Shown: positions 1 through 12,544, counted from the first letter of the stretch. The stretch: 64,000 bases of DNA from Agriotes lineatus (GCA_940337035.1 CALNHX010003294.1:62001-126000), one strand, 5' to 3'. Translations and numbers: made by a program. Notes: a model not told the origin generated them from the sequence alone.

Positions 1-64
1 TGAAAACAGAAAGTTGGTTTTCACCTGTAGGGTTCTCGGAGTGAAACAAACTTCAAACAACGTA

Positions 65-823
65 CAGGGTGTTTGATCTAATTTTGACGTTGTTATTCCA
101 GATAGAAAAAAATGTTCAGATAAAAATATTAGGGTATCATACAAATCGTCCGAATTTGCTACTCAAAGAAACAATTGAGCATCACGGGTGAACATTTTGA
201 CTTATTGTATACTTTTTTTTAATGAAACGCCCTATATATTTATTGGATAGCGCTTAAAATTCTCTTTTCAAAATATATAAGTTGTCTATAATTACTTCAT
301 CCATTTTTGAAGTATCCGCTATTAAAGGATCAAAATATTACTATTTAATTTATTATTTAATGAAATAAATCACAGTAACCATTGAAAAACAAAGTTATCA
401 AATGACATTACTGACGGCACGCGGAATGAAACATTTAGTTGTCAATTCGTTTTTAAAATTGTGTTTTGTATTAAAATTGTTGATTATCTCAATGGTTATT
501 GTGATTTATTTCATATAGTAAATTAGTAATATTTTGATTCTTTAATAGCGGATATTTCAACTATGGATGAAGTAATTATAGGCAACTTATATATTATTAA
601 AAATAAAATTTTAAGCGCTATCCGATAAACACATAATATATAGGGTGTTCCATTAAAAAAAAGTATACAATAAGTCAAAAAGTTTACCCGTGTAGTTCAA
701 TTGTTTCTTTAAGTAGCAAATTCGGACGGTTTGGATGAACCCTACTATTTTTATCTGAACATTTTTTTTCTACCTGGAATAACAAAGTCGCTAGAAGCTG
801 TCAAAATTTGAGCAAACACTCGG
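65..823. mobile_element. Foldback/MITE with ~340-bp inverted arms, TA-flanked
   Basis: The two halves are imperfect reverse complements. The left end CAGGGTGTTTGATCTAATTT (65) is matched by AAATTTGAGCAAACACTCG at the right end, and both sides carry TA (63-64, 824-825). The arms share, for example, the stretch around 280-360 with that around 480-600, leaving a short central loop near 400-460. There is no coding capacity. TA duplication and CAGGGTGT termini suggest a Tc1/mariner-mobilised foldback; the superfamily is inferred. Confidence 0.75.
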
Positions 824-1066
824 TACACAAGAAAAGCCAGTTTGTTTATACAAAAATGTTGACATTAAAACAAATACAAACACATAAAGGAAACAAAAAA
901 GTAGGACTAAAACCTAAAATAATTGATCATTTCTAAACACAAATGGTAAATAAGAATGGAACCTCTACGGGCGATATTTCTTAGGGTTGCTTGCATTTAC
1001 GTTTCATACATTAAACACTATTAATTTCTAAAGCTAAAATAACTCTATTTAAAAACTCAACGTTAA

Positions 1067-1491
1067 GGCTGGTTTATCAGTCGTGTTTAGGATTTTACCA
1101 TTTTTCTCTGCCGCTAATAAGTGTAGTTTAGTGAAATTTTCAGGGTTAATTACTTTCATTATTCCGAAGTGCGACTGGGGAGTACTTTTTAAAAAGTGCC
1201 TGAAAAACCAAAAACCATTTTTTTGAAAATTTTTCTCCCTTGCTATTTGAAATAAATTTTTGCAACTACAAATAATGATCTTAAAATATGAATCGAAACG
1301 CGGCTGGGAACTAAAATTTTTTAATATTTCCAAAAAAAATGGTTTTTGGTTTTTCAGGCACTTTTTAAAAAAGTACTCCCCAGTCGCACTTCGGAATAAT
1401 GAAAGTAATTAACCCTGAAAATTTCACTAAACTACACTTATTAGCGGCAGAGAAAAATGGTAAAATCCTAAACACGACTGATAAACCAGCC
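1067..1491. mobile_element. Near-perfect palindromic element flanked by TTAA
   Basis: The left arm (about 1067-1224) and right arm (about 1332-1491) are almost perfect reverse complements, ending in GGCTGGTTTATCAGTCG, with a ~107-bp loop. TTAA flanks both ends (1063-1066 and 1492-1495), the target duplication used by piggyBac and Kolobok transposons. Open frames across it are by-products of the hairpin. Assignment to one of those superfamilies is inference. Confidence 0.75.
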
Positions 1492-1493
1492 TT

Positions 1494-1815
1494 AAACTGC
1501 GTGAAGCACAATTTACTGCTAGCATCTTAAAACAAGCGGCTCTGGGCAACGCCCGCAAGAAACTGACGCTGAAGTTAAAAATCCCCGCAAACCGGCTCTA
1601 AAGTTGCGTTTATCGCTGCAACCGCGTTTGAATTCCGAAGTGGCAGTTGCCTTCCCACTAGTGAGAAAATATGACATATTTTCGCATTATTTAGTTCGAA
1701 AATTAATTATGCGAACAAGTTTTAACACATAATGAATATTTATTTTTGTTATTTTCCTAGCATCTGAACTAGTCACTAGATATTTTAAAATTTTGAATAT
1801 TTGGATACTGACAAA
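1494..1815. other. Non-coding spacer
   Basis: About 320 bp, slightly GC-richer at 1520-1660 than its surroundings. I see no gene, repeat or RNA. Confidence 0.5.
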
Positions 1816-3096
1816 TTACATAAATTGCCCTACACTGCCCTTGCCCTGCATTGCCCCTGCCTTGCCTTGCATTGTCTTGCCTTGCATTGCCCTTGCCTTG
1901 CCGTGCCTTGTATTGCCTCGGCTTGCATTGCCCTTGCCTTTCTTTGCCTTGCTTTCCTTTGCCTTGCTTTGCATTGTTTTGCTTTGCATTGTTTTTGCAT
2001 TGTCCTTGCATTGCCTTGCATTGCCCTTGATTTGCCTTGCATTGCCTTGCTTTGCATTGCCTTTCCCTACATTACCTAGCATTGTTTTGCCTTACATTGC
2101 CATTGTCCTGCCTTGTCTTGCCCTGTCTTGCCTTTCCTTGCATTCACCTAGCCTTGCCTTGCCTTGCATTGCCTTGCCTTGTATTGCCATTGCCTTGGAT
2201 TGCCTTGCATTACATTGCTTTGCATTGAATTGCCCTTGCCTTGTCTTACCTTGCCTTGCATTGCCTTGTCTTGCCTTGCTTTGCATTGCCTTGCATTGCC
2301 TTGCTTTGCATTGGCTTTCCTACATTACCTCATTGTTTTGCCTTACATTGACCTTGCCTTGCTTTGTCTTGCCTTTCCTTGCATCCACCTAGCCTTGCCT
2401 TGCCTTGCATTGCCTTGCTTTGTATTGCCCTACATTGGCTTGCATTGTTTTGCCTTACATTGCCCTTGCCCTGCCTTTCATTGCCTTGCTTTGCCTTGTC
2501 TTGCCTTGCATTGTCTTGGCTTGCATTGCCCTTGCCTTGCCTTGCTCTTCATTATCCTGCCTTGCATTGCATTTCCCTTGCCATGCCTTGCTTTGCATTG
2601 TCTTTCCCTACATTACCTAGCATTGTTTTGCCTTACATTGCCATTGTCCTGCCTTGTCTTGCCTTGTCTTGCCTTTCCTTGCATTCACCTAGCCTTGCCT
2701 TGCCTTGCATTGCCTTGCCTTGTATTGCCATTGCCTTGGATTGCCTTGCATTACATTGCTTTGCATTGAATTGCCCTTGCCTTGTCTTACCTTGCCTTGC
2801 CTTGCCTTGTCTTGCCTTGCTTTGCATTGCCTTGCATTGCCTTGCTTTGCATTGCCTTTCCCTACATTACCTAGCATTGTTTTGCCTTACATTGACCTTG
2901 CCTTGCTTTGTCTTGCCTTTCCTTGCATTCACCTAGCCTTGCCTTGCCTTTCATTGCCTTGCTTTGTATTGCCCTACATTGGCTTGCATTGTTTTGCCTT
3001 ACATTGCCCTTGCCCTGCCTTTCATTGCTCTTGCTTTGCCTTGTCTTGCCTTGCATTGTCTTGGCTTGCATTTCCCTTGCCATGCCTTGCTTTGCA
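1816..3096. repeat. CCTTG/CATTG pentamer-based satellite with ~542-bp higher-order repeat
   Basis: The array is built from degenerate 5-bp words (CCTTG, CATTG, CTTTG, CCTAC). It carries a higher-order period of about 541-544 bp: the block at about 2040-2540 recurs at about 2580-3090 (CATTGTCCTG at 2101 and 2642; GACCTTGCCTTG at 2350 and 2894). Because the words rarely give stop codons, several frames on both strands stay open for 60-200 codons. The encoded Leu/Cys/Pro or Lys/Gln/Ala strings are low-complexity and I do not treat them as genes. Confidence 0.9.
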
Positions 3097-3098
3097 AA

Positions 3099-3499
3099 AA
3101 TTCTGTATAATTATTTACAATATTTTACAAAATTTCTAAATGTTTGTATGTGGAAAGTTGCAGAATTCGTTTTTTGCACACAATGTGTGGTCAACCTGCA
3201 TTTTAATTCGTTGTTTAACTTATTACACAAATAGCTGAAAACGAAGTACGTAAAGGAGTGAATTACAAATTCTTCTAAAAAAATTCAAGAGATTCGAATG
3301 CTTGAATTATAAACTCTCTATGCATGTATAAACTTCCTTAATGAAGGAATATTGTATTTTAATCGCCAAAAAATACACTAGAAAAGCAAAAGTTGTTTGC
3401 AACAAGGGATCAAAACCATGCTTTTATATATTTTTTTAAATGCAGGCCTGAAAGATTTTTAATTTAAATTTAAAATACCACTCCGATATTTAATAGTAA
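3099..3499. other. AT-rich spacer
   Basis: No gene or clear repeat visible. Confidence 0.4.
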
Positions 3500-3635
3500 T
3501 TAACGTATTTAGAGGGGTAACCCAGTCTTAACATTCGAGCATATTTTTACCACTCGAGCGAGTGCAGCGAAGCGAGAGTGGTAATTTATGTGAGAAATGT
3601 TAAGATAGTTACCCCTCGAAATGCGTTCATTAGTT
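3500..3635. repeat. Palindromic element
   Basis: The arm at 3500-3556 (GAGGGGTAACCCAGTCTTAAC near 3510) is the inverse of the arm at 3569-3632 (GTTAAGATAGTTACCCCTC). A GAGCGAGTGCAGCGAAGCGA centre lies between them. It is a hairpin MITE-like repeat. Confidence 0.65.
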
Positions 3636-3730
3636 TATTGTTCATTGAGGTAATAATTTTGAATCAATAATAATTACTAAAAACTGCTAAATCGAAATCG
3701 GACTATCATGAATATGTGTGATGTTGCTAT

Positions 3731-3850
3731 AGTGCATTCATGTTAAATGAGTGGCTGCATGTTAAATGTATTTTAACATTCGAGGACGCGAGTGCATGCA
3801 TGTTAAATGAGTGGATGCATGTTAAATGTATCTTAACATTCGAGGACGCG
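3731..3850. repeat. 60-bp tandem duplication
   Basis: Two 60-bp units (3731-3790 and 3791-3850) differ at only a few positions. Each contains CATGTTAAATGAGTGG and ATTCGAGGACGCG. The sequence following them (TTTCAATAAACAATAAA, 3875) is the inverse of 3633-3650, so the repeat sits inside a larger inverted structure continuing from 3500. Confidence 0.8.
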
Positions 3851-3895
3851 ATCATGTTAAACATTGTTTAACATTTCAATAAACAATAAAGAATA

Positions 3896-5889
3896 TTAAT
3901 CAAATTAAAATTCAATCTATAGTCGTTCAATAAAAGATTCAATCTCTTTAAAGCACAAAACCCGCCAGAAAGATTTAACGTCGTTAAATTATTTCTTGTC
4001 CAGTAGTAGCTTAAAGGCTTTCCTATATTAACAATACCAGAACAAAACTCTTTGTCGACGTTCAGGGAGTATAACGAAATGTCGATAACGTTCATTTGAA
4101 CAACTTCAAAGACGCAATCTGTAAACCAAGATTACCTTTACTGCTTCTCGTATTTGACTTTCAACCAAAATTTTCATTAGTAGTAGATCGGGAAGGACAC
4201 TGAGCTTGAAGGCAATTGTAAATGAATGAAATACTGGAGACTAAAAAGTGTTTTAATTCTTTATTGAATTGCAACTTAAGTAAAACAAAATAAACTGAAG
4301 CCGAAGAGTTTCGATAAATAATTTAAACTCTGATAACAAAATTACAGTCTAGAACGCAATAAATGTGGAGTTTGTTTTTACCACCAAGGTAAAATATCGC
4401 GAATAATTTACCTATAAATTATGACAGATAAGGGTAAAGATATCATTTGTTAACATAAACAATTGGAAGCTTTAACTTGGGCAGGTTTAATAAATTTCAA
4501 CGGGGGTTTGTGTTATCTCTAGAAATAAAAGTTCTAGTAGATAATCATCAAAATTTAAATGAATGTATATATTACCAGTTACACCTTTACTGATAAGACC
4601 TTGTTTTTACCGCTACTATAAAAAGCTTTATTTCTTTAAACGTAATATGTAGTTCGTAAACCTTACTATGCACTGGCAAATGAAATACAAAGACTGGAAA
4701 ATGGCACGTAGATTCTCTAAGAATTCGTCTACCTAAATATGTATGCTACTATGTGTTTTTAAACATTATATATTGCTGCTATGCATCTAGAGAGCACTTT
4801 TTCAGTGTCTCATTTATCAAAAATAATCTGCTCAAGATAATACCTTTGAATGTTTTTGCGATTCTTTTTTCTATTAGAGATCTTATGTTTTTTCTGTGGC
4901 GAAAAAATAAATATATTGTAATGTTAATAAAACGATTTACCTAAAAAAAAGACAAACCTAAATTGAAGTCTTTCAAATAGCCAATCCTGAAAGACATTTC
5001 TTTATTCAGATATCATAAAGTGAGGATACGGTAATTCTAAATATAACTATCTCAACAAAACGTTATCATACAAAATATACATAGGTTACTTCTCAGAATT
5101 GGCTGTATCAGCGGCATCATCATCATCATAATAGCGCATTAAACTATTGATTTAGCTTGGTTACGTTTTAATAGAATGCTTGGTTCCCATGCCCTTAAAC
5201 AATAACTCCATTGCAGTCCTATTTATGAACGATAAAATGTTTACTTATAAAAAAGTAAATGTTCCCCTATTACATTTGAATTAGAAAATATGCTGAATAA
5301 CTTGCATAAGTCTGCATATTGCGATTAGTAGAAAAACTGGTTTAAGATTGGGTTTCATTTTTAAACAATGATTCCAATATGTTACTACGTAAGTTACTAA
5401 AGAAAATCTGTTTTTGCTATAAATGAATTTCACTTGTCTGTTTATCGAAGTAATATTGCATAAACTTAGGTTTTTTAGGGCTAAATTGCTTAGATCCTCT
5501 TCTCTGAAAAGCTTTTTTATTTTTGGCATTTCCAAGGGGATTTATATTCGCGTTATTTGATTAGGGACTCGCAAGAGAGAAATTTGCTTCAGATAAACAC
5601 TGACTTGACATGCTCATCAATTTTGTATTAAATTGCATTTCTTTTTCCTCTCTTCTTAATTCGATGAACATTTACCGAATCTTGTATAATCCTATATATT
5701 GTTATGATACAAATAGGGTAGTTGTTAAATAGTAATAAAAATATGATAAACTTGAAAGATTAATACAATCAAATTTTGAGGGGTTTTAAATAAGATTGGG
5801 TGTTAAATTTAAAATGAAAGATGAATATTAAAATTGAGACAATTAGTTATGTAATTCCATAATTAAATAGAAATTGAATATTTAATTTT
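3896..5889. other. AT-rich intergenic stretch
   Basis: About 2 kb with no recognisable gene. A short CAT run lies near 5115-5130. Small open frames at 3868-4095, 4753-4944 and 5281-5535 show no family resemblance and look accidental. Confidence 0.45.
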
Positions 5890-6955
5890 GATCGGTGAGT
5901 TCAACCATGATAAAAGTGTAAACCAAGGTAATATTTGACAAGTATGCTTGCTTTAATAATAAGGAATTGTAGCATGTAATAATTAGGACATTTTATATTT
6001 TTAAGAGGGCAGGAATAATTGTAACTACCAGAGATAAAAATTTGTTTAGACAGTCAGAATAACAAACTCATAAAAAAATGTATACAGATTTTTAAAAAAC
6101 TCATTTTGATAATAAAAAGTTTGAAATTATGCCTTTATTTGTATGATTGTTTGGTAAAATACAAATAATGGGGCTATTGACAAATCTAATTGGTGCAAAT
6201 ATGAAAATGTAATATTGAATTAATAAAACCATACAATCGGTGAAGAGCTTGTGCAATACAGTTAATTGGATACAAATAACAAGAAGACTACAATATTTGA
6301 ATAGATTTGGATTTATTGGTGCATGTAAGATATAATTAATATTCATTAGTGACATTGGTGTTTGCATGGAAGACGGTTCAATCATTTAGAAGGAAGTTGT
6401 TAGGAGTTGCTGTTTGAGTTGGACAGTTTCTGTGGGTGTTGCTGGATACAGAGTACTAGCTGAGCAATAAAGAAGATTAGATTGGAATCATCTATAATAC
6501 TGAAAATTACCAGGAGTCTATTGTAGTGACGGTGACATTGATGACAGGAGCAGGACTGGATTCTACGGACAGTTGGGGTTTTTGACAGCTTTTAGATTTG
6601 CAGATTGTGAACATCAGGAGCTGTGGACGTTGCGAGCTTTAGTATTTGGATACTTGCAGTGAAAGCCTGAGAAGTGTTCAGGTTTGTTTTAATTATTCAC
6701 ATAAAAGCATTTTGAATAACAAACAATAAAAGAAAGAGTGAAATAAACATAATACAGTACTTACTTTAGTGCATTGATTAATGGATATTTCAGTATAAAG
6801 GACATTTGTCAATTCTTGGTTTAATTGATTTTAGAAGTCAAGCTGACAGTTAATGTCAATCAGCAATCATAAAAGCACAATAAAATTTGAATTTCAATTA
6901 ATAGATAACTAGATTGGCGAACCACCCTGAGAGTCTCAATTGTAATACTTGCCGT
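5890..6955 (+). repeat. 5' long terminal repeat (diverged)
   Basis: This block aligns with 9120-10165 at a constant offset of about 3.2 kb. Landmarks are ATAGATTTGGATTTA (6301 and 9552) and GAGAGTCT (6930 and 10137). I estimate roughly 20-30% divergence by eye, so the element is old. The left boundary is uncertain; similarity is good from about 6017 and weaker back to 5890. Confidence 0.6.
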
Positions 6956-7484
6956 TGCATAATTAATGACTACCACAACGTGGAGATATCACTACATAAA
7001 AAAAATGGTCGCCAGCAACGTGGGGCAAAACAGCGAATTAAATAGAAACAAACAATATTTAGAAGCAATAAATAATGGTGTCCCAAATGTGAGGCTTGTA
7101 AAAGTTAAAAACAACGTGGTGCAATTGATATTTAATATTAATGTTGTTAATTAACGGGGTTTATAGTAATGGTGATTGCTAGTAAGTTTTAAAGCTATAT
7201 TTTGGGGAAAAATAACTGGGAAGTTTGATTATAACTGATAAACCAAGTTTATGGTTAATTTGGTTATTAATAATTGTGAATTAAGAAAGAGTATTGTAAA
7301 AAGCAATCATAATTTAAAAACGTATCATAATTGAGTTCTTTTGAGATTAATAAAGTAACAGAATAGAACAATCAATAAGAATAAATAAAGCATTGTAGAA
7401 AGGTTCAATTTTTGAATAGAACACAAAGATTTATAATTGAATATAAAGGTGTATAATTAAAATAAATACATTTGAAAATTCAAA

Positions 7485-8926
7485 CTAAAATGTGTCAGAA
7501 GAAATTAGAATACGATTACGGGAAATAGAAAGAGAAGAATGATTACTACAGTCAAATGAGAAAACTACAGAGGAAATATGGGAAGAGGAAAGACGTAAAA
7601 GATGGCAGAAAGAAGCGAAGGAATGGCTGAAAGAGAATGAGGAAAGAGAGAACAGGTTAAAGCTGGAAGCTGATAAAAAGAAACAACATGAGATAGGTGT
7701 ACAGGGAAATCCGGTAAGAGTACAGGTAGAGGAAACAACAGGAGATGGACATTTGGAACAGTTTATGCAGACCATGATGGAAAATATGCAAAGAATGGAG
7801 AATAGGTTGACTAAAGATGCGGAAGACAGGGAAATTCGATTACAACTTTTAATTCAGAAGAATGCTGAGAAGTTAAAACTAGAAAGTAAGAAAGATTCGC
7901 AAGATTTACAACAGTTGATTGAGAAAACTACAAAGAAAAATGCCGCAGAGCTGAGGAAGGATTTATAAGAAACTGAGAAGAAAGCAGAGGAAAGAGAAAG
8001 CAGATTACGGAGATCAATAGAGGAAAAGATTGAGGAAAGTAAGAAAAATTCCTAAGAACTAAGGAAGGATTTGCAAGAATCAATTAAAAAGGATGCAGAT
8101 GAAAGGGAAAATAGACTGCATTTTTTAATACAGAATACTGCTGAAAAGTTAATAGAAATTGAGAGAAAGGCCGAGGAAAGTGAGAAGAAAGCAGAGGAAG
8201 GTAGGAGAGATTTACAACAGTTGATTGTGAGAACAACAGGGGAAAGTAAGAATAATGCCGAAGAGTTGAAAAAGGATTTTCAATTGAGGAGAAGGCAGAG
8301 GAAAGTAAGAGGGATGCAGAGGAAAGAGAAAGAAGATTACAGGAGTCAATTCAAAAGGATGCAGAGGAAAGGAAATGCAGATTACAAACAGCTATTAAGA
8401 ACAATGCAGAGAAGATACAAGAACAAAAAGCACAAGCAGAAAAGATGGAAGAGTCCATGAAAGAGCTAAAAGGAATTTTATAAAGTCAAATTTGAAAATA
8501 AGCAGTTAGAAGAGATTTTAACACAAACCATAGAAGACAAGCTAGAAAAGAATAAAGAAGAGTTGGAAGAGAAATTAGAGGGAATGAAATTAACAACAGA
8601 AGAATTATTAGAATACAGAAAGAGTGTGTCCATGAAAAGAGGAAGATAAATGAGTCCAAATTAGAAGTTATATTTAGAAAGAATACTTTTGAAAATGAAT
8701 TATTTTTGGAAAAATCAAACAAGATTTAAAAGAATTAATGCAGTGGGAGAAGCTGTTAGATGAGGAAAACGACACGATGGAAAATAATAAACAGGTAAAA
8801 CAGAATGTAGTAGTAATTAATGAAGAATTAAATGTGATAACAGGAGGTTGTATAAATAAGAAAAGGACAAAGAAGGAAACATGGATGGTAAAAAGACCAC
8901 TGAAGATTACTTTAAAAGAGTTTTAA
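7485..8926 (+). pseudogene. Gag-like coiled-coil region of a non-autonomous LTR element, broken
   Basis: Between the two LTRs, open segments (7753-7968, 8071-8460, 8738-8926 and linking stretches) encode highly charged, Glu/Lys-rich sequence. It has heptad-like repeats such as DLQQLIEKTTKK and AEKLIEIERKAEESEKKAEE, i.e. a long coiled coil. In-frame stops (for example at 7966 and 8055) and frameshifts break it. A strand-specific motif TGGTCGCCAGCAACGTGGGG at 7006 resembles a primer-binding site but lies about 50 bp inside the expected position. No protease, RT, RNase H or integrase motif is visible before 9120. It looks like a large derivative that kept only a gag-like coiled coil; assignment to gag rests on position between LTRs. 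Confidence 0.5.
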
Positions 8927-9119
8927 GGTAACGAAAACAAACTCGGAAGTGTACATATGTAATATAGTAATTTAAAAATGTTAGTTAAGAACCACATGTA
9001 TTTTAACAATTGAGCAAAATGAAAATTTTATCAGGGGAAGAAAAGGAAACTGATTACATTGTAAATTTACCATTTATACAAGATAATTAAAATAATTACA
9101 AATACTTAGCATTAATAAA

Positions 9120-10165
9120 TAAATGAGGCCATTGATCTACTAACAAGAAGTAATTGTACCAGAATTATAATACAAAATGGCTTCTTTAATAAAGGAAGAG
9201 ATAATTTTACAGAATTTAGATGTATTATACAACATAGTTAAAGTCAATAAAATAGATTTGTTATCTGCAACTAAAAGAAACATTTTGTTTAAAAACATGA
9301 TTGAATAACAAATTAAATTATGAACGGATGTATTTTGAAAAATCCAGTAAAAATTAATAAAAACTTCTAAATTTTGACTTTAATATTGAAAATAATTGGC
9401 CTTATACAAATAAGAAGGTTTTTAACAAGATTACAATAAGAAAATAAGTGACAAGATAAACTAGAGTTGATGTGAGTAAACAATCAGTGAAGAGATTGTG
9501 GTATACAATTTAATTAACTACAAAGAAGAAGGAAACGACAACATTTGGATAGATTTGGATTTAATGAGGCATTGCAAGATATAGTTAACAATCATCATTG
9601 GAGTTGGGAATTCTACAGAGGACCAGAAGTGGTTTGCTGAGGTGTGCTGGCGTGATTTGGTTGCGACAGGAAAGGAGCTGTGGACAAAAGAGTTTAGTTT
9701 GGGAATTATCTGCTAGTTGAAGATTACCAGAGGACTGATTTCTGCGGCTGCATACTAGAGGTTCCAGGATTCTTTAGTTGATTGAAGGTGCATTAAGGAT
9801 AAGCTGACATTGATCATGGCTGAGAACCATCAGGATCATTGGTGTTTGATGTGAGTAGCTGAAAAAGTGTAAGGAAGTCAGCTTTGTGGTAGTTACATTT
9901 AATAAGGAATAAATAAACAATTAAATTGAGCAAAATAACTTAATAACAATACTTATTTTGGTAAAATAGTAGTTGAATTGTAAAAGAGAAAGTATATTGG
10001 TCAAATTTGATAACCTTGTACTGTAGACTGGTTGCAAGTCACACTGACATTTCATAACAATAATTGAATTGACAATTCATATACAAATTTTGAATATTTA
10101 AAAATAGGTAACTTGATTAATGAACCGCGCCCTAACGAGAGTCTTAAATGCAATACATAATTTTA
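9120..10165 (+). repeat. 3' long terminal repeat (diverged)
   Basis: Counterpart of the block at 5890-6955, in the same orientation, with many small indels. It contains AATAAATAAACAATTAAA near 9907, matching the AT-rich block near 6720. Boundaries are approximate. Confidence 0.6.
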
Positions 10166-11198
10166 AAATAGTACAAAAGATGTTTGATTGTCATATCACA
10201 TTAATGGGAGCTATTGCATATTAAAAAGTAATACAACTGGGGTGCTTATGCATTCCAATATTTATAGAACTCTTTCAACCTTGAATACAAATTTTGCAAC
10301 AAATAATACGTAATTATACTCATATAAATATTTGTTATTTGTCGTTTTCACATTATTCGACTTTTTTGGACGTTATAAAGTATTGTCAAAGTATAAGTTT
10401 ACTGTAAACTCACAGTATCTAGTACGTAACAATAATGGTACATTTCAAGCAATTTTAAAACAGACGTTCTTGTCGCTTTGAAATTACAATAATAATTAAG
10501 ATAAACATTACTGGTACTCTGCATGCCTAGACCTTGTCCATTAACAAACAAACAAACAAACAACATTATAGACAAATGCTTACTTTTAAGCTGTTCATAA
10601 ATCTCGTATCAATTATTATCTTATCTAACAGCTGCTTTTAAGAATAATTTAAGCATTTGGTTTGAAGAAAACTGATTGAAAGGATTTATGTTTTATTTCG
10701 CAGTGTTGTCAGAGACAGATCATCCAACGTCTCTATAAATGGCATCCTCTATTCTGTCATATGTACTTTGTGCTTTATCACTATAAAGAGTTGTATGTTG
10801 AGGGTGCATGCCAATACAGGTTCATTAAATTATATTTATGTTCCAATGGGGGGAGGGGAAAGGGATCGTTAATTAGTCTACCAAGAATGTTCAATTCAAA
10901 AAATATTCGAGAATACTTGACCCACACGTACTTGAATCTTAATAAGAAATAAATTCATTCTTAATTAAACAATACAAAAATTAAGAAACGCCGTCAACAT
11001 TCCACTTTAATAATAAATAGATTTTATACTTCATTCTTTCCTTAATTGCAAACTGTGTAATACTTACTGCCAAGATACATCATATAGCACAAAACAAATC
11101 GCTAAAGTAAAAAGCATTAATCGGAAAGTAGGTTACATTGATTTCGGGTAAAATTAACCCAACAAAAGCATGTGCCCGATATCTATCACGAAACCTAA
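10166..11198. other. AT-rich spacer
   Basis: No gene seen. A short (AAAC)n run lies at 10542-10562. The open frame at 10761-10952 resembles nothing I know. Confidence 0.45.
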
Positions 11199-11585
11199 TT
11201 TCTGATCACCAGCTTATGAATAGAAGTTGTAGAAAGGCTTCGAAGGCAAAATAATTCTGTAATTTACTTCTATGTTCCACGACTTACCGTGATCGTCTCC
11301 TGAGCTATCCGAGGTAGTCGAAATTCGAGGTAAGATAAGCTAGAAAGCAATAGCTACTACTCAAAAAACCATAACAGCTAGTGCCGGACATAAACCATAC
11401 ATTTTTTAAACAACCGACCTAAATACGGCTAAAGACATATTATGATATAAATATTTATAAAAGAACAATGGCAAACAATTCAATGAGCAAATTGTATACA
11501 GGGATTATTCCATTACAAAACTGATTTGACAAAGTAAGAGCGCTTAGAATCGATTCAGCGAACTATAAAAAACCTAATTGAAATG
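11199..11585 (-). repeat. 3' UTR of a non-LTR retrotransposon, copy 1
   Basis: This ~385-bp block recurs in the same orientation at 11990-12366. Both contain ATCCGAGGTAGTCGAAAT and GAGCGCTTAGAATCGATTC. On the - strand it directly follows the RT tail at 11600-11985, so I read it as that element's 3' untranslated region. Confidence 0.65.
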
Positions 11586-11599
11586 AAGTTTTTGACGGT

Positions 11600-11985
11600 T
11601 TGGTGAGAGTAATCTGTATCACCCACCAGCATCCCGTATCTCAATCTCCACTGCCTCCTATTTTGGTATCGTCATCATATAACTTTGAGTGATCTCACAG
11701 CATTCTTTATTCCACGATGTTCGAGGCCCTCCTCAGTTTCTTCCAGTTACAGGCCGGTACTTAATTGCTGTCGTGGGCCAGCTTTCGTCACCCGTTGTTG
11801 GTATATTATGTCCTTGCCCCACTAATTGATATTGTTCAATCCTGTCCACTATTTTATGTGTGAGGTTTACCCTTTCTTGTATTTCTTCGTTTGAAATATG
11901 TTCTACTAGAGACACTCTGTATGCTCGTTAGTAATCCATTTGCATCTTTTGTATTATAGCCTTGTTTTTCTCTCTAATTCTTAGA
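11600..11985 (-). pseudogene. C-terminal tail of a non-LTR reverse transcriptase (degenerate)
   Basis: On the - strand the reading includes ISNEEIQERVNLTHKIVDRI, then IEQYQLVGQGH, then GDESWPTTAIKYRPVTGR followed by GGPRTSW. This is the order found after the RT domain in many insect non-LTR elements: a helical region, an 'LxWYGHVxRMxDERxP' box, and a Gly/Arg-rich 'GRRxRGRPRxTW' box. Stops interrupt it and the catalytic RT domain is absent, so it is a 5'-truncated dead copy. Family resemblance is from memory; the clade is not determined. Confidence 0.6.
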
Positions 11986-11989
11986 AATT

Positions 11990-12366
11990 ATGAATGGAAG
12001 TCGTACAGAGTGCGCGGGACCAAAATAATTCAGTAATTTACTTCTACGTTCAACGACTTACCGCAACACGCCCCCTGAGTAATCCGAGGTAGTCGAAATG
12101 CGACGTAAAATAGGCTGGAAAGACATCGTAAATACTCAAGAAAACAACAGCTAATGCCAGTGCAAACCATGTATTTATTTAAACAACAGGTCTTAATACA
12201 TCTAAAGACATATTGTCATATAAATGTTTCTAAAAGAACTATGACAAACATTTCAATGAGCAAATGGTATACAGAAATTATTCAATTACAAACCTGACTT
12301 GACAAGATAAGAGCGCTTAGAATCGATTCAGCGAACTATAAAAAACCTAATTGAAATGAGCATCAA
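11990..12366 (-). repeat. 3' UTR of a non-LTR retrotransposon, copy 2
   Basis: Second copy of the 11199-11585 block in the same orientation. Similarity stops at about 12366, where copy 1 continues into coding sequence, so this copy is a short 5'-truncated insertion. Confidence 0.6.
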
Positions 12367-12526
12367 ATGGTTCACGACGAGTTGAGACGCCGGGAACAAA
12401 TAGAAAGATAACATGTATGGCTGCTTACATGCGCTAAAAATCAGTAGGAGTCTGCAGGAATAGAACTGTAGTACTAGATGCTACGGTTTTTTCCCTCACC
12501 ATTTTTCCATTTGTAGCCTAACAGAT

Positions 12527-12544
12527 GGGGGGGGGGGGGGGGGG
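12527..12544 (+). repeat. Homopolymer tract of 18 G
   Basis: Eighteen consecutive G on the + strand, following ACAGAT. The length may be unreliable from sequencing. Confidence 0.9.

Noticed and set aside
1793..2936. Overlapping open frames of up to ~200 codons on the + strand
   Set aside because: They arise from the CCTTG/CATTG satellite, which lacks stop trinucleotides in most frames; composition is low-complexity and frames exist on both strands.
3731..3850. CRISPR-like spaced repeat
   Set aside because: Only two adjacent 60-bp units with no spacers, in a eukaryotic context; it is a simple tandem duplication.
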